Source: Acetothermia bacterium UBA3571 (GTDB lineage: Bacteria > Bipolaricaulota > Bipolaricaulia > Bipolaricaulales > Bipolaricaulaceae). From it: DNA of 64,000 bases. The notes beneath the pieces are model-generated. The model saw only the letters and a program-made list of their open reading frames with translations. It searched no databases and was not told the origin of the DNA. Each line of letters starts with the position of its first letter. Position 1 is the first letter of the stretch. The stretch covers positions 28,294-92,293 of the forward strand of contig DFNI01000037.1 of the NCBI GenBank assembly GCA_002375995.1, written 5' to 3'. A program made the translations under genes and the position numbers. This document shows positions 57,698 to 64,000 of this stretch, piece by piece.

Positions 57698-57737
57698 GGG
57701 ATATCACCATTGGCACTTTATCCCTTGCGGGGTGAGG
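57685..57737. promoter_or_regulatory. Perfect 19-bp inverted repeat over the korC start
   Basis: Arms 57685-57703 and 57719-57737 (CCTCACCCCGCAAGGGATA and its exact complement) with a 15-base spacer. In mRNA it would form a very stable hairpin hiding the korC TTG start; as DNA it could be an operator. No T-run follows, so it is not a simple terminator. Confidence 0.8.
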
Positions 57738-57774
57738 CCTAAATGTCCCCTATCAGATCAGTGGCTGACCCTCG

Positions 57775-58878
57775 TCATATAACCGCCATTTCGGTCTCAG
57801 GATCGAAGAGGTGCATGCGCTCCATCATGGCAATGAAGGTGGACTCCTCACCAACGCTCACCGGCACCCGGGGGTCCAGCTTGGCGATGATTTCTTGGCC
57901 GGAGCAATCGGCGTAGACGATGAGTTCGTCCCCCAACGCTTCCCGTACCTTCACCCGGGCGGTGAAGGAAGTCTCCGGCGCGGGCTCCCGCACCATCTCT
58001 GGGGTGCGGAGATCCTCGGGGCGGATGCCGAACACCACGTCCTTTCCGAGGTAAGAACGCACCTGATCGGTTACCTTGTCCGCGGGGATGAGGAGCTTGA
58101 ACCCGGGACCCTCCACGTAGACCTTCCCGTCCGACTCCGTGAGCCGGGCGCGCAGGAAGTTCATGGGCGGGGAACCGATGAACCCGGCCACAAACATGTT
58201 CGCCGGCTGATCGTAGATGGTCTGGGGGTCGGCATATTGCTGGATCACCCCGTCCTTCATCACCGCGATCCGGTAGCCCAAGGTCATGGCCTCCACCTGG
58301 TCGTGGGTGACGTAGATGGAAGTGGTCTTCAAGCGCTGGTGGAGCTCGGCGAGCTCAGCCCTCATTCGCACGCGGAGCTTCGCGTCCAGGTTGGAGAGGG
58401 GCTCATCGAACAGGAAGACCTTGGGGTTGCGCACGATGGCGCGGCCCAGGGCCACCCGCTGGCGCTGACCGCCGGAGAGTTCCCGGGGCTTGGCCCGGAG
58501 TTTGTCCTCGATCCCCAGCATCTTGGCCACTTCGCGCACCCGGCGGTCGATCTCCTTTTTGGGAACCTTTCGGAGCTTCAGCCCGAAGGCCATGTTGTTG
58601 TAGACGTCCATGTGGGGATAGAGGGCGTAGTTTTGGAAGACCATGGCGATGTCCCGGTCCTTTGGGGGAACGTCGTTCACAAGCTTCCCGCCGATGTAAA
58701 TTTCCCCCTTCGTGACTTCTTCCAACCCCGCGATCATGCGCAAGGTCGTGGTCTTCCCGCAGCCGGAGGGCCCCACCAACACCACGAACTCCCCGTCTTT
58801 GACCTCCAAGCTGATGTTATTTACGGCCACGAAGTCCCCGAACTTCTTGGTCACCTCTTTGAGGAGTACCTCTGCCAA
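57775..58878 (-). CDS. Carbohydrate ABC transporter ATP-binding protein (UgpC/MsmX/MalK-like)
   Basis: A 367-residue ATPase: Walker A VGPSGCGKTTTLRMIAG, Q-loop MVFQNYALYPHMDVYNN, signature LSGGQRQRVALGRAI, Walker B VFLFDEPLSNLD, H-loop VTHDQVEAMTLG, and a C-terminal TOBE/regulatory domain (VVFGIRPEDLRTPEM). No permease or binding protein lies nearby, so it may energise several sugar importers, as MsmX does. It lies 17 bases after the iclR-like gene. Confidence 0.93.
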   Translation of the reverse strand: MAEVLLKEVTKKFGDFVAVNNISLEVKDGEFVVLVGPSGCGKTTTLRMIAGLEEVTKGEIYIGGKLVNDVPPKDRDIAMVFQNYALYPHMDVYNNMAFGLKLRKVPKKEIDRRVREVAKMLGIEDKLRAKPRELSGGQRQRVALGRAIVRNPKVFLFDEPLSNLDAKLRVRMRAELAELHQRLKTTSIYVTHDQVEAMTLGYRIAVMKDGVIQQYADPQTIYDQPANMFVAGFIGSPPMNFLRARLTESDGKVYVEGPGFKLLIPADKVTDQVRSYLGKDVVFGIRPEDLRTPEMVREPAPETSFTARVKVREALGDELIVYADCSGQEIIAKLDPRVPVSVGEESTFIAMMERMHLFDPETEMAVI

Positions 58879-58895
58879 AGCCCATCACCCCCGTT

Positions 58896-59624
58896 TCATC
58901 GTTTGGGCCGAAAGCCCAAAGCCTGGGAAACCTCCCGGGCGGCTTCGAGCACGGCCTCAGCCAATTTCCTTTTGTTCCTGGCCTTGGCTTTGGGCACCGA
59001 GATGGCCAAGGCGGCCACCACCTCTCCGCGGAAGTCCCGCACCGGGGCAGCCACCGTCAGGACATGTCCCTGGAACTCCTCCGCCACCACCGCGAACCCT
59101 TGGGCTCGAATCCCGTCGAGCTCTTCGGTAATGTCCTCCGGCGCTTCCTCCAGGGCCGTGGGGTTCAGGGAGTCCACGAAGGCCAGGAACACCCTTCCTG
59201 CGGCGGTGAGGTGCAGGGGGGCACGTTGTCCGATGAGGTGAGCACGAATCATGGGGGAACTGGTTTCCTCCTCGATAAAGATCACCTCCTCGTCCCCAAG
59301 GACCGAAAGCGTCGCGCTCCCTCCGTGCTCCTTCACCAACCGCCGCAAGACCGGTCGCGCCTGTTCCCGGATATCCAATCCCGACAAGATGTAGCCCGCC
59401 TGCACGAGAATTTTAAGGCCGAGGCGGTATTTTTTCGTGTCCGGATGGCGATCCAAGTATCCGTTCCGCCAAAGGGTGTACACGATGGGGTAGATACTCC
59501 CCGGCCTCAACCCGAGCCCCCGCGCCAGATCCGAAAGGGAGAGTTCACGCCGCTCGTTATCGAAGAGGTCCAGGATCTTTAGGGCCTTTGCAAGAGAGGT
59601 ATTAACGTATCTTTCTCGCGACAT
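58896..59624 (-). CDS. IclR family transcriptional regulator
   Basis: A 242-residue regulator with the N-terminal winged helix (SLAKALKILDLFDNERRELS, LSDLARGLGLRPGSIYPIVY) and the C-terminal effector domain (LRRLVKEHGGSATLSVLGDE, APLHLTAAGRVFLAF, GFAVVAEEFQGHVLTVAAPV and DFRGEVVAALAISVP). It heads the long minus-strand gene row; its promoter and a small palindrome are visible upstream, so it may control ugpC and perhaps genes further on. Confidence 0.93.
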   Translation of the reverse strand: MSRERYVNTSLAKALKILDLFDNERRELSLSDLARGLGLRPGSIYPIVYTLWRNGYLDRHPDTKKYRLGLKILVQAGYILSGLDIREQARPVLRRLVKEHGGSATLSVLGDEEVIFIEEETSSPMIRAHLIGQRAPLHLTAAGRVFLAFVDSLNPTALEEAPEDITEELDGIRAQGFAVVAEEFQGHVLTVAAPVRDFRGEVVAALAISVPKAKARNKRKLAEAVLEAAREVSQALGFRPKR

Positions 59625-59638
59625 CTCGACCTCCGTTC

Positions 59639-59652
59639 GTTATCTTCATAAC
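59639..59652. promoter_or_regulatory. Small palindrome, candidate IclR operator
   Basis: GTTAT-CTTC-ATAAC between the -10 box and the iclR start, placed for autorepression. Confidence 0.4.
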
Positions 59653-59659
59653 TAAAACG

Positions 59660-59688
59660 TTTGTAGCCCTTAGCGTTGTCCTTGTCAA
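59660..59688 (-). promoter_or_regulatory. Promoter of the iclR-ugpC gene row
   Basis: On the minus strand TTGACA (59688-59683), 17 bases, TACAAA (59665-59660). Confidence 0.65.
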
Positions 59689-59708
59689 CCGCAAGGCAGA
59701 CGAGAGGC

Positions 59709-60749
59709 TCATGTGTGTCTTCCATCCCCTCCTTCCCGCAGGTAGTTCCACGCAAACGCGCCCAATATCCCCGCGAAGATTCCTAAAACTCCCGCCACGG
59801 CGATGTTCATCCCCCGGTGTGGGCCCACCGGCTCGCTTGATCCGTTCGGACCCCGCACCACTCGGAGCACGGACCCCTTGTCCCGCAGTTCCCGTAGGAG
59901 GGCCTCTTCCTCCCGTAACGAGAGGAGCTCCGCCTTGGCATCCACGTACCGCCCGCTGAGCTGGTCGAAGTATAGGATCCCCAGCCGGTCTACCCCGTCG
60001 ATCAGGATCTCCACCGGGCGTAGCCGGCTGAAGAGGAGATCCACCTCCTTCTCCGCCAACGCCCCCTCCAGCGTGCGCCACTCCAGCCCCACCTCCACCT
60101 GCAACAGCGAGGGGTCCCCCTTGATCGCCTCGATCTTCGCCCGGATCTCCTCCCGCTGTCTCAGGGCCTCCCGGTAGGCCTTGTCAGCGAAGCCCTGCCA
60201 CTCAGCGATCTGTGCCTCGAGCGTCTTCACGCGCAGGGCGATCTCGGTGAGACGCAGATCTATTGCGTCCGCCAGATCTCGGGCGTAGGCCTCCCGCAGG
60301 CCCTCGACCACCGCATCGAGCATGCCCACCAGGTCCGCGGGGGGAGCGGGTCCCTCCAGGGTCACGGAGACCAGCTCTTTCTCAACTTGAAATTTCGCGT
60401 GCTCCACAAACCACTGTGCCCTATCGTCACTCCCCAATTTCTCGGTAAGCAGGCGTTCGTCCTTCGCCCGTTCCGTGATCTCCTGCGGGGTGGGAACGGA
60501 AAATGATCCCGGAAGCCGGGGGAGCTGCTCTACGGTCAGGACGAGGGAGGCGCTGTAGATATCCGGGGAACGGAACGACACGAACGCCGCGGCGCCAACG
60601 GCCACCGCCACGGTAGCCAAGATGATCCACCTTCCACGCCAGATAACCCTGATGTAGTCCCGGAGATCAACCTCGTAGTAATCTAATTCTTCTCGTCGCG
60701 GATGATCCGGCGGAGCTCCTCCAGGCGCTCCCTTATTCGCTTCTCCCAT
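59709..60749 (-). CDS. Wzz/chain-length-determinant domain protein
   Basis: A 346-residue membrane protein. After a soluble N-terminal 30 residues come YYEVDLRDYIRVIWRGRW and the first membrane helix (about 37-57), then the periplasmic coiled-coil-rich part, and a second helix near residues 308-332 (GMNIAVAGVLGIFAGILGAF). This is the Wzz layout; such proteins set polysaccharide chain length, although no glycosyltransferase is near. ATG 60749 follows AAGGAGGCCGG and overlaps rarA by 67 bases. Confidence 0.85.
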   Translation of the reverse strand: MGEANKGAPGGAPPDHPRREELDYYEVDLRDYIRVIWRGRWIILATVAVAVGAAAFVSFRSPDIYSASLVLTVEQLPRLPGSFSVPTPQEITERAKDERLLTEKLGSDDRAQWFVEHAKFQVEKELVSVTLEGPAPPADLVGMLDAVVEGLREAYARDLADAIDLRLTEIALRVKTLEAQIAEWQGFADKAYREALRQREEIRAKIEAIKGDPSLLQVEVGLEWRTLEGALAEKEVDLLFSRLRPVEILIDGVDRLGILYFDQLSGRYVDAKAELLSLREEEALLRELRDKGSVLRVVRGPNGSSEPVGPHRGMNIAVAGVLGIFAGILGAFAWNYLREGGDGRHT

Positions 60750-61978
60750 CCGGCCTCCTTGGGATGATAGTACTCCTTGCCCGAAAGGGATAGGGGAAGC
60801 GACTCCATCGGCGCCACCCCCTCCACATAATCGTGAGCATACCGATAGCCTTCGCCGTAGCCAAGTGCCCTCATGGTCTTGGTCACAGGATTTCGCAAAT
60901 GCAGCGGAACCGGCTCGTTTACGGTGCGCTGCACATCGGCTTTGGCCTCCTCGAACGCCGTGTAGATGGCGTTGGACTTAGGGACCAGGGCGAGGTACGC
61001 CGCCGCCTCGGCCAGGGCCAGATCCGCCTCGGGCATCCCCACGTATTCCACCGCCTGGGCCGCCGCCACCGCCACCCGCAACGCGTTAGGATCGGCGAGC
61101 CCCACGTCCTCAGTAGCGATGCGAATGAGGCGGCGGGCGATGTAGCGCGGATCCTCTCCGGATTCCAACATCCGCGCGAGCCAATAAAGCGCCGCGTCCA
61201 CATCGGAGTTCCTGATGGATTTGTGTAAGGCAGATATCAGGTTGTAGTGCTCCTCGCCGGCCCGATCGTAGCGGGGGGCCTTCCGGGCCAATGCCCGCTC
61301 CACCGCCTGCAGGGAGATCTCCCCTTCCCCGTAGGCTAAGACCACCGTCTCCAGGGCTGAAAGGAGGCGCCTTGCGTCCCCATCGGCATAACGCACTAGA
61401 AAATCCTCCGCCTCCGGGGCGAGGGAAACCCTCCCCCCGTATCCCCTCTCGTCGGCCAGGGCCCGCCGCAAAAGGACCCTCAGGTCTTCCTCCGATAGGG
61501 GTTCGAACACAAAAAGCTGTGCCCGCGAAAGGAGGGCCGACCTAAGGACAAACGAGGGGTTCTCGGTGGTGGCCCCAATGAAATAAACGGAACCTTCCTC
61601 AAGATAGGGGAGGAGCACGTCCTGTTGCGCGCGGTTGAACCGGTGGATCTCGTCCAGGAAGAGGAGATCCCGCTTCCCCGTCTGGTGCCAGAGCTCCCGG
61701 GAACCCTCGAGGGCCTTCTTCACCTCGGCGGTCCCCACCAAGGACGCCGAGAGCCAAATGAACTTCGCCCCTACCCGCTGGGCGATGATCTTCCCCACGG
61801 TCGTTTTACCAGTGCCCGGCGGGCCCCAGAAGATTAGGGCGTGGAAGTTCCCTTTCTCTATCAGCGCCCGCAGGGGGCCATTGGGCCCCAAAAGGTGCCT
61901 CTGCCCCACGACCTCGTCCAAGTCCCTGGGCCTGAGGCGCTCCGCCAGCGGACTTTCCCCTTGCCACAACCCGGACAT
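60683..61978 (-). CDS. rarA: Replication-associated recombination protein RarA (MgsA/WRNIP1 family)
   Basis: A 431-residue AAA+ ATPase acting at stalled replication forks. Motifs: LAERLRPRDLDEVVGQRHLL, Walker A WGPPGTGKTTVGKIIA, Walker B LLFLDEIHRFNRAQQDVLLP, sensor 1 GATTENPSFVL, and the C-terminal tetramer domain (EEHYNLISALHKSIRNSDVD, YWLARMLESGEDPRYIARRL, YAHDYVEG). I prefer ATG 61978 (MSGLWQGES); a TTG at 62002 is in frame but lacks a ribosome site. Confidence 0.95.
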   Translation of the reverse strand: MSGLWQGESPLAERLRPRDLDEVVGQRHLLGPNGPLRALIEKGNFHALIFWGPPGTGKTTVGKIIAQRVGAKFIWLSASLVGTAEVKKALEGSRELWHQTGKRDLLFLDEIHRFNRAQQDVLLPYLEEGSVYFIGATTENPSFVLRSALLSRAQLFVFEPLSEEDLRVLLRRALADERGYGGRVSLAPEAEDFLVRYADGDARRLLSALETVVLAYGEGEISLQAVERALARKAPRYDRAGEEHYNLISALHKSIRNSDVDAALYWLARMLESGEDPRYIARRLIRIATEDVGLADPNALRVAVAAAQAVEYVGMPEADLALAEAAAYLALVPKSNAIYTAFEEAKADVQRTVNEPVPLHLRNPVTKTMRALGYGEGYRYAHDYVEGVAPMESLPLSLSGKEYYHPKEAGWEKRIRERLEELRRIIRDEKN

Positions 61979-62054
61979 CCCAAATGATTTTAACGAAATC
62001 AAAGGGGCAGATCGGACAGGACCCTGCGAGAAGGTCCCTGAGCCCGGGAAAACC

Positions 62055-62804
62055 CTAAGCCACTTTGGCCAAAATCTCGTCGGGGATGTCGAAGTTCGCC
62101 ACCACTTCCTGCACGTCCTCTTGCTCGTCCAGGGCGTCTAGGAGCTTCAGGAGTTGCTCAGCCTCCTTCCCCTCCACCCGGACGGTGGTCTTGGGGACCA
62201 TCACAAGCTCTGCCTGGGCGATGGGTATTCCCCGCGCCTTGAGGCCATCCCGTACAGCGGCGAGGTCAGCCGGTTGGGTGTAGAAGACGATGGATCCCTC
62301 GTCTTCCTCGAAGTCCTCGGCGCCGAGCTCGATGCCGGCCATGATCAGTTCCTCTTTGTCCATGCCTTCAGGTATTTCGTCCACCCGGATCTTTCCCTTT
62401 CGTTCGAACTGCCACGCGACACACCCCTCCGTGCCCAGAGAACCCCCGTGGGTCTCGAAGATGTGGCGTACCGCCGAGGCGGTGCGGTTACGGTTGTCGG
62501 TCACGGCCCGGAGCCAGATTGCCACTCCTCCCGGGCCATATCCCTCGTAGGTTACCTCCTCGTACCGCTCGCCCCCGAGCTCCCCAGTGGCCCGCTTTAT
62601 CGCCCGCTCGATGTTTTCTTTGGGCATATTGGCCGCCTTGGCACGCTCGATGGCCGCAGCGAGCCTGGGGTTGGAATCCGGGTTGGGATCATCGCGGGCG
62701 GCCACGATTATCTCCCGGGAAAGGCGGGAAAAGAGGGCGGAGCGCTTCTTGTCCTGTCGCTCCTTGCGGTATTTGATGTTCGCCCATTTGGAATGTCCTG
62801 CCAT
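62055..62804 (-). CDS. YebC/TACO1 family protein
   Basis: A 249-residue protein of the YebC/TACO1 family, involved in translation of difficult sequences or in transcriptional control. It begins MAGHSKWANIKYRKERQDKK and contains RLAAAIERAKAANMPKENIE, YEGYGPGGVAIWLRAVTDN and the acidic third domain. Length is standard. The frame is open far upstream on this strand but only as a shadow of the divergent sirtuin gene. ATG 62804 has no clear Shine-Dalgarno, and the promoter lies almost on it. Confidence 0.95.
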   Translation of the reverse strand: MAGHSKWANIKYRKERQDKKRSALFSRLSREIIVAARDDPNPDSNPRLAAAIERAKAANMPKENIERAIKRATGELGGERYEEVTYEGYGPGGVAIWLRAVTDNRNRTASAVRHIFETHGGSLGTEGCVAWQFERKGKIRVDEIPEGMDKEELIMAGIELGAEDFEEDEGSIVFYTQPADLAAVRDGLKARGIPIAQAELVMVPKTTVRVEGKEAEQLLKLLDALDEQEDVQEVVANFDIPDEILAKVA

Positions 62805-62813
62805 AGCGGAAAA

Positions 62814-62842
62814 ATGATATTGACACTGCGGCATTCGGGCAA
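62814..62842 (-). promoter_or_regulatory. Promoter of the yebC-like gene, near-leaderless
   Basis: On the minus strand TTGCCC (62842-62837), 17 bases, TATCAT (62819-62814). The ATG starts nine bases after the -10 box, so the mRNA would have almost no leader. Confidence 0.5.
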
Positions 62843-62883
62843 CTCCCCCACCTCTTCCCCCTTCGGCTATACTCCCTTCCGCA

Positions 62884-63642
62884 ATGGAGTCTTCCAGTGT
62901 AAAAAAGCTGGCGGAATACCTCCGTTCCGCCCGCAACGGGTGGGCGTTTACTGGGGCGGGCGTGAGCACCCCATCGGGGATCCCGGACTTCCGTGGCCCG
63001 AATGGCCTCTGGAAGAAGTACGATCCGGAAAAGGTCTCCACCATCGAGGCGTTCAGGGAACGGCCCGAGGAGTTCTTCTCCTTTTGGATACAGCGGTTCG
63101 AGCTCATGAAACGGGCGGAGCCGAACCCGGTACACAGGGTGCTCGCGCACTTGGAGGCCCGGGGGTACCTGCGGGGGGTAGTCACCCAAAACATCGACGG
63201 GCTCCACCGGAAGGCAGGTTCGAAGGCGGTTCTCGAGATCCACGGGAACGCTTGGACCGGGACCTGCACCGGCTGCGGGGAAAGATATCCGCTTGAGTGG
63301 ATGGCGGAGCGGGTGCGGGCGGAGGGCGTGGCCCGCTGTGGTTGTGGCGCCCTGGTGAAGCCCGATGTGGTGCTCTTCGGGGAGCAGCTTACCCCCGACT
63401 TCGAGCGGGCATGGGCGGAGGTCTCACGGTGCGACGTTCTCTGGGTTTTGGGAAGCTCCCTCCAGGTGTGGCCCGCGGCGGAGCTCGTGCCTCTTGCGGC
63501 GAGAAACGGGGCGGCCGTGGTCATCACCAACCGGGACCCCACCCCCTATGACGAGCTCGCCGCTTTGGTCATCCGGGAGGACCTAGCGGCGCTGGCCGTG
63601 GCGGTGGCCCGGGAACTGGGGCTGGAGGAGGTGGAAGGATGA
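62884..63642 (+). CDS. cobB: Sir2-family NAD-dependent protein deacylase
   Basis: A 252-residue sirtuin. Motifs: TGAGVSTPSGIPDFRGPNGLW (NAD site), VVTQNIDGLHRKAGSKAV (catalytic region), the catalytic histidine in LEIHGNAW, the zinc Cys pairs CTGCGERY and CGCGALVKPDVVLFGE, and VLGSSLQVWPAAELVPLA. In acetogens sirtuins can deacetylate acetyl-CoA-modified enzymes; that is context only. It overlaps the CinA-like gene by four bases. Confidence 0.95.
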   Translation: MESSSVKKLAEYLRSARNGWAFTGAGVSTPSGIPDFRGPNGLWKKYDPEKVSTIEAFRERPEEFFSFWIQRFELMKRAEPNPVHRVLAHLEARGYLRGVVTQNIDGLHRKAGSKAVLEIHGNAWTGTCTGCGERYPLEWMAERVRAEGVARCGCGALVKPDVVLFGEQLTPDFERAWAEVSRCDVLWVLGSSLQVWPAAELVPLAARNGAAVVITNRDPTPYDELAALVIREDLAALAVAVARELGLEEVEG

Positions 63643-64000
63643 TAGAGGTCGAGGTGGGAGAAATTCTGCGGAAGAGGGGCCTCACACTGGCGGTGGCGGA
63701 GTCCTGTACCGGGGGGCTCCTCTCCTCCCTCATCACCGATGTCCCCGGCTCCTCCGATTACTTCCGGGGCGGGGTGGTCGCCTACAGCAACGAGGTGAAG
63801 GAGCGGGTCCTCGGGGTCCCCCGAAAGATCCTGGAGACCGTGGGCGCGGTTTCCCCGGAGTGTGCTCGGGCCATGGCAGAAGGGGTGCGGAGGCTTACGA
63901 ACGCGGACCTCGCCCTCGCCACTACAGGCATCGCCGGCCCCACCGGAGGAACCCCCACCAAGCCCGTGGGGCTCGTTTACATCGCCCTGGCCCATCCGAG
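63639..64000 (+). CDS. CinA C-terminal domain protein / NMN deamidase PncC, 3' end cut by window
   Basis: From ATG 63639 the frame runs open to the window edge (about 120 residues). The sequence shows LTLAVAESCTGGLLSSLITD, YFRGGVVAYSNEVKERVLGV, AVSPECARAMAEGVRR and ATTGIAGPTGGTPTKPVGLV, the standard PncC/CinA C-terminal signature. The family deamidates nicotinamide mononucleotide, which fits coupling to a NAD-consuming sirtuin. It overlaps the sirtuin stop (ATGA). Confidence 0.93.
   Translation, partial: MIEVEVGEILRKRGLTLAVAESCTGGLLSSLITDVPGSSDYFRGGVVAYSNEVKERVLGVPRKILETVGAVSPECARAMAEGVRRLTNADLALATTGIAGPTGGTPTKPVGLVYIALAHP

Noticed and set aside
57811..59241. 476-codon plus-strand frame antisense to ugpC/iclR
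   Set aside because: Low-complexity, His/Gly/Glu-rich translation opposite two clear genes.
1..64000. tRNA and rRNA genes
   Set aside because: All intergenic gaps were scanned for tRNA cloverleaf features and rRNA-like sequence by eye; none was convincing. A covariance-model scan could still find one.

Overview
The window is GC-rich, tightly packed bacterial DNA. It carries a complete carbonyl branch of the Wood-Ljungdahl pathway (acsB, acsC, acsV, acsF, acsD, acsE, cooS, cooT), a ferredoxin-, hydrogenase- and heterodisulfide-reductase-based energy operon, and a type III CRISPR system. This points to an anaerobic, probably thermophilic, H2-dependent acetogen. Gene content resembles what is known of Bipolaricaulota (OP1, Candidatus Acetothermum) or related lineages, but no rRNA or ribosomal protein is present to prove it.

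Layout. 1-4.4 kb (minus): folD and a FecBCD-type metal-chelate or cobalamin ABC importer, then a DUF554 membrane protein and the first codons of a further gene. 4.5-7.6 kb (plus): a DUF3786 protein, a CooC-type ATPase and a secreted protein of unknown function. 8.0-18.2 kb (plus): the acetyl-CoA synthase/CODH operon, ending with a small CooT-like nickel protein missed by ordinary length cut-offs and a strong terminator. 18.25-19.6 kb (minus): an unusual cassette of four small genes (VWA protein, two Cys-rich proteins, one membrane peptide), each with a near-perfect Shine-Dalgarno, behind a long structured leader.

20.2-34.5 kb: a defence island. Two one-spacer CRISPR arrays in inverted orientation flank a type III operon (cmr1, cmr6-like, cas10, cmr4, cmr5, cmr3-like, cas6). 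Its Cas10 keeps an HD motif but has no GGDD cyclase motif, which fits subtype III-C. A stand-alone reverse transcriptase translationally coupled to cas1-cas2 follows, then a third array of four repeats. All three arrays share a leader with the same geometry, but the left one has lost its -10 box. A frameshifted YbjN-like gene and an IS4-type insertion sequence (27-bp inverted repeats, 4-bp target duplication, broken transposase) lie between the left array and the cas operon.

34.6-42 kb: an M48 protease with an N-terminal ribbon-helix-helix-like segment, a MarR-controlled cupin/NapH-like/DUF4405 operon divergent from a DUF2202 gene, and a PadR/LolA-like/MFS operon. Several of these have readable promoters and operators.

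42-59.6 kb (minus): a very long gene row, iclR - ugpC-like - korC - hdrA - mvhD - mvhG - mvhA - protease - hdrC - four-helix-bundle gene - hdrB - frdB - frdA - ferredoxin - korA - korB - fumarase alpha/beta - malic enzyme. Together these encode the reductive C4 branch (pyruvate to malate, fumarate, succinate; succinyl-CoA to 2-oxoglutarate) beside an MvhADG-HdrABC-type electron-bifurcating complex. This suggests H2-driven fumarate reduction coupled to ferredoxin reduction. The operon is riddled with a 7-bp tandem repeat family, (C/G)GT(G/A)ACG, which also encodes N-terminal extensions and internal loops of its proteins. 59.7-64 kb: a Wzz-like protein, rarA, a YebC-family protein, a sirtuin and a CinA/PncC fragment cut by the window edge.
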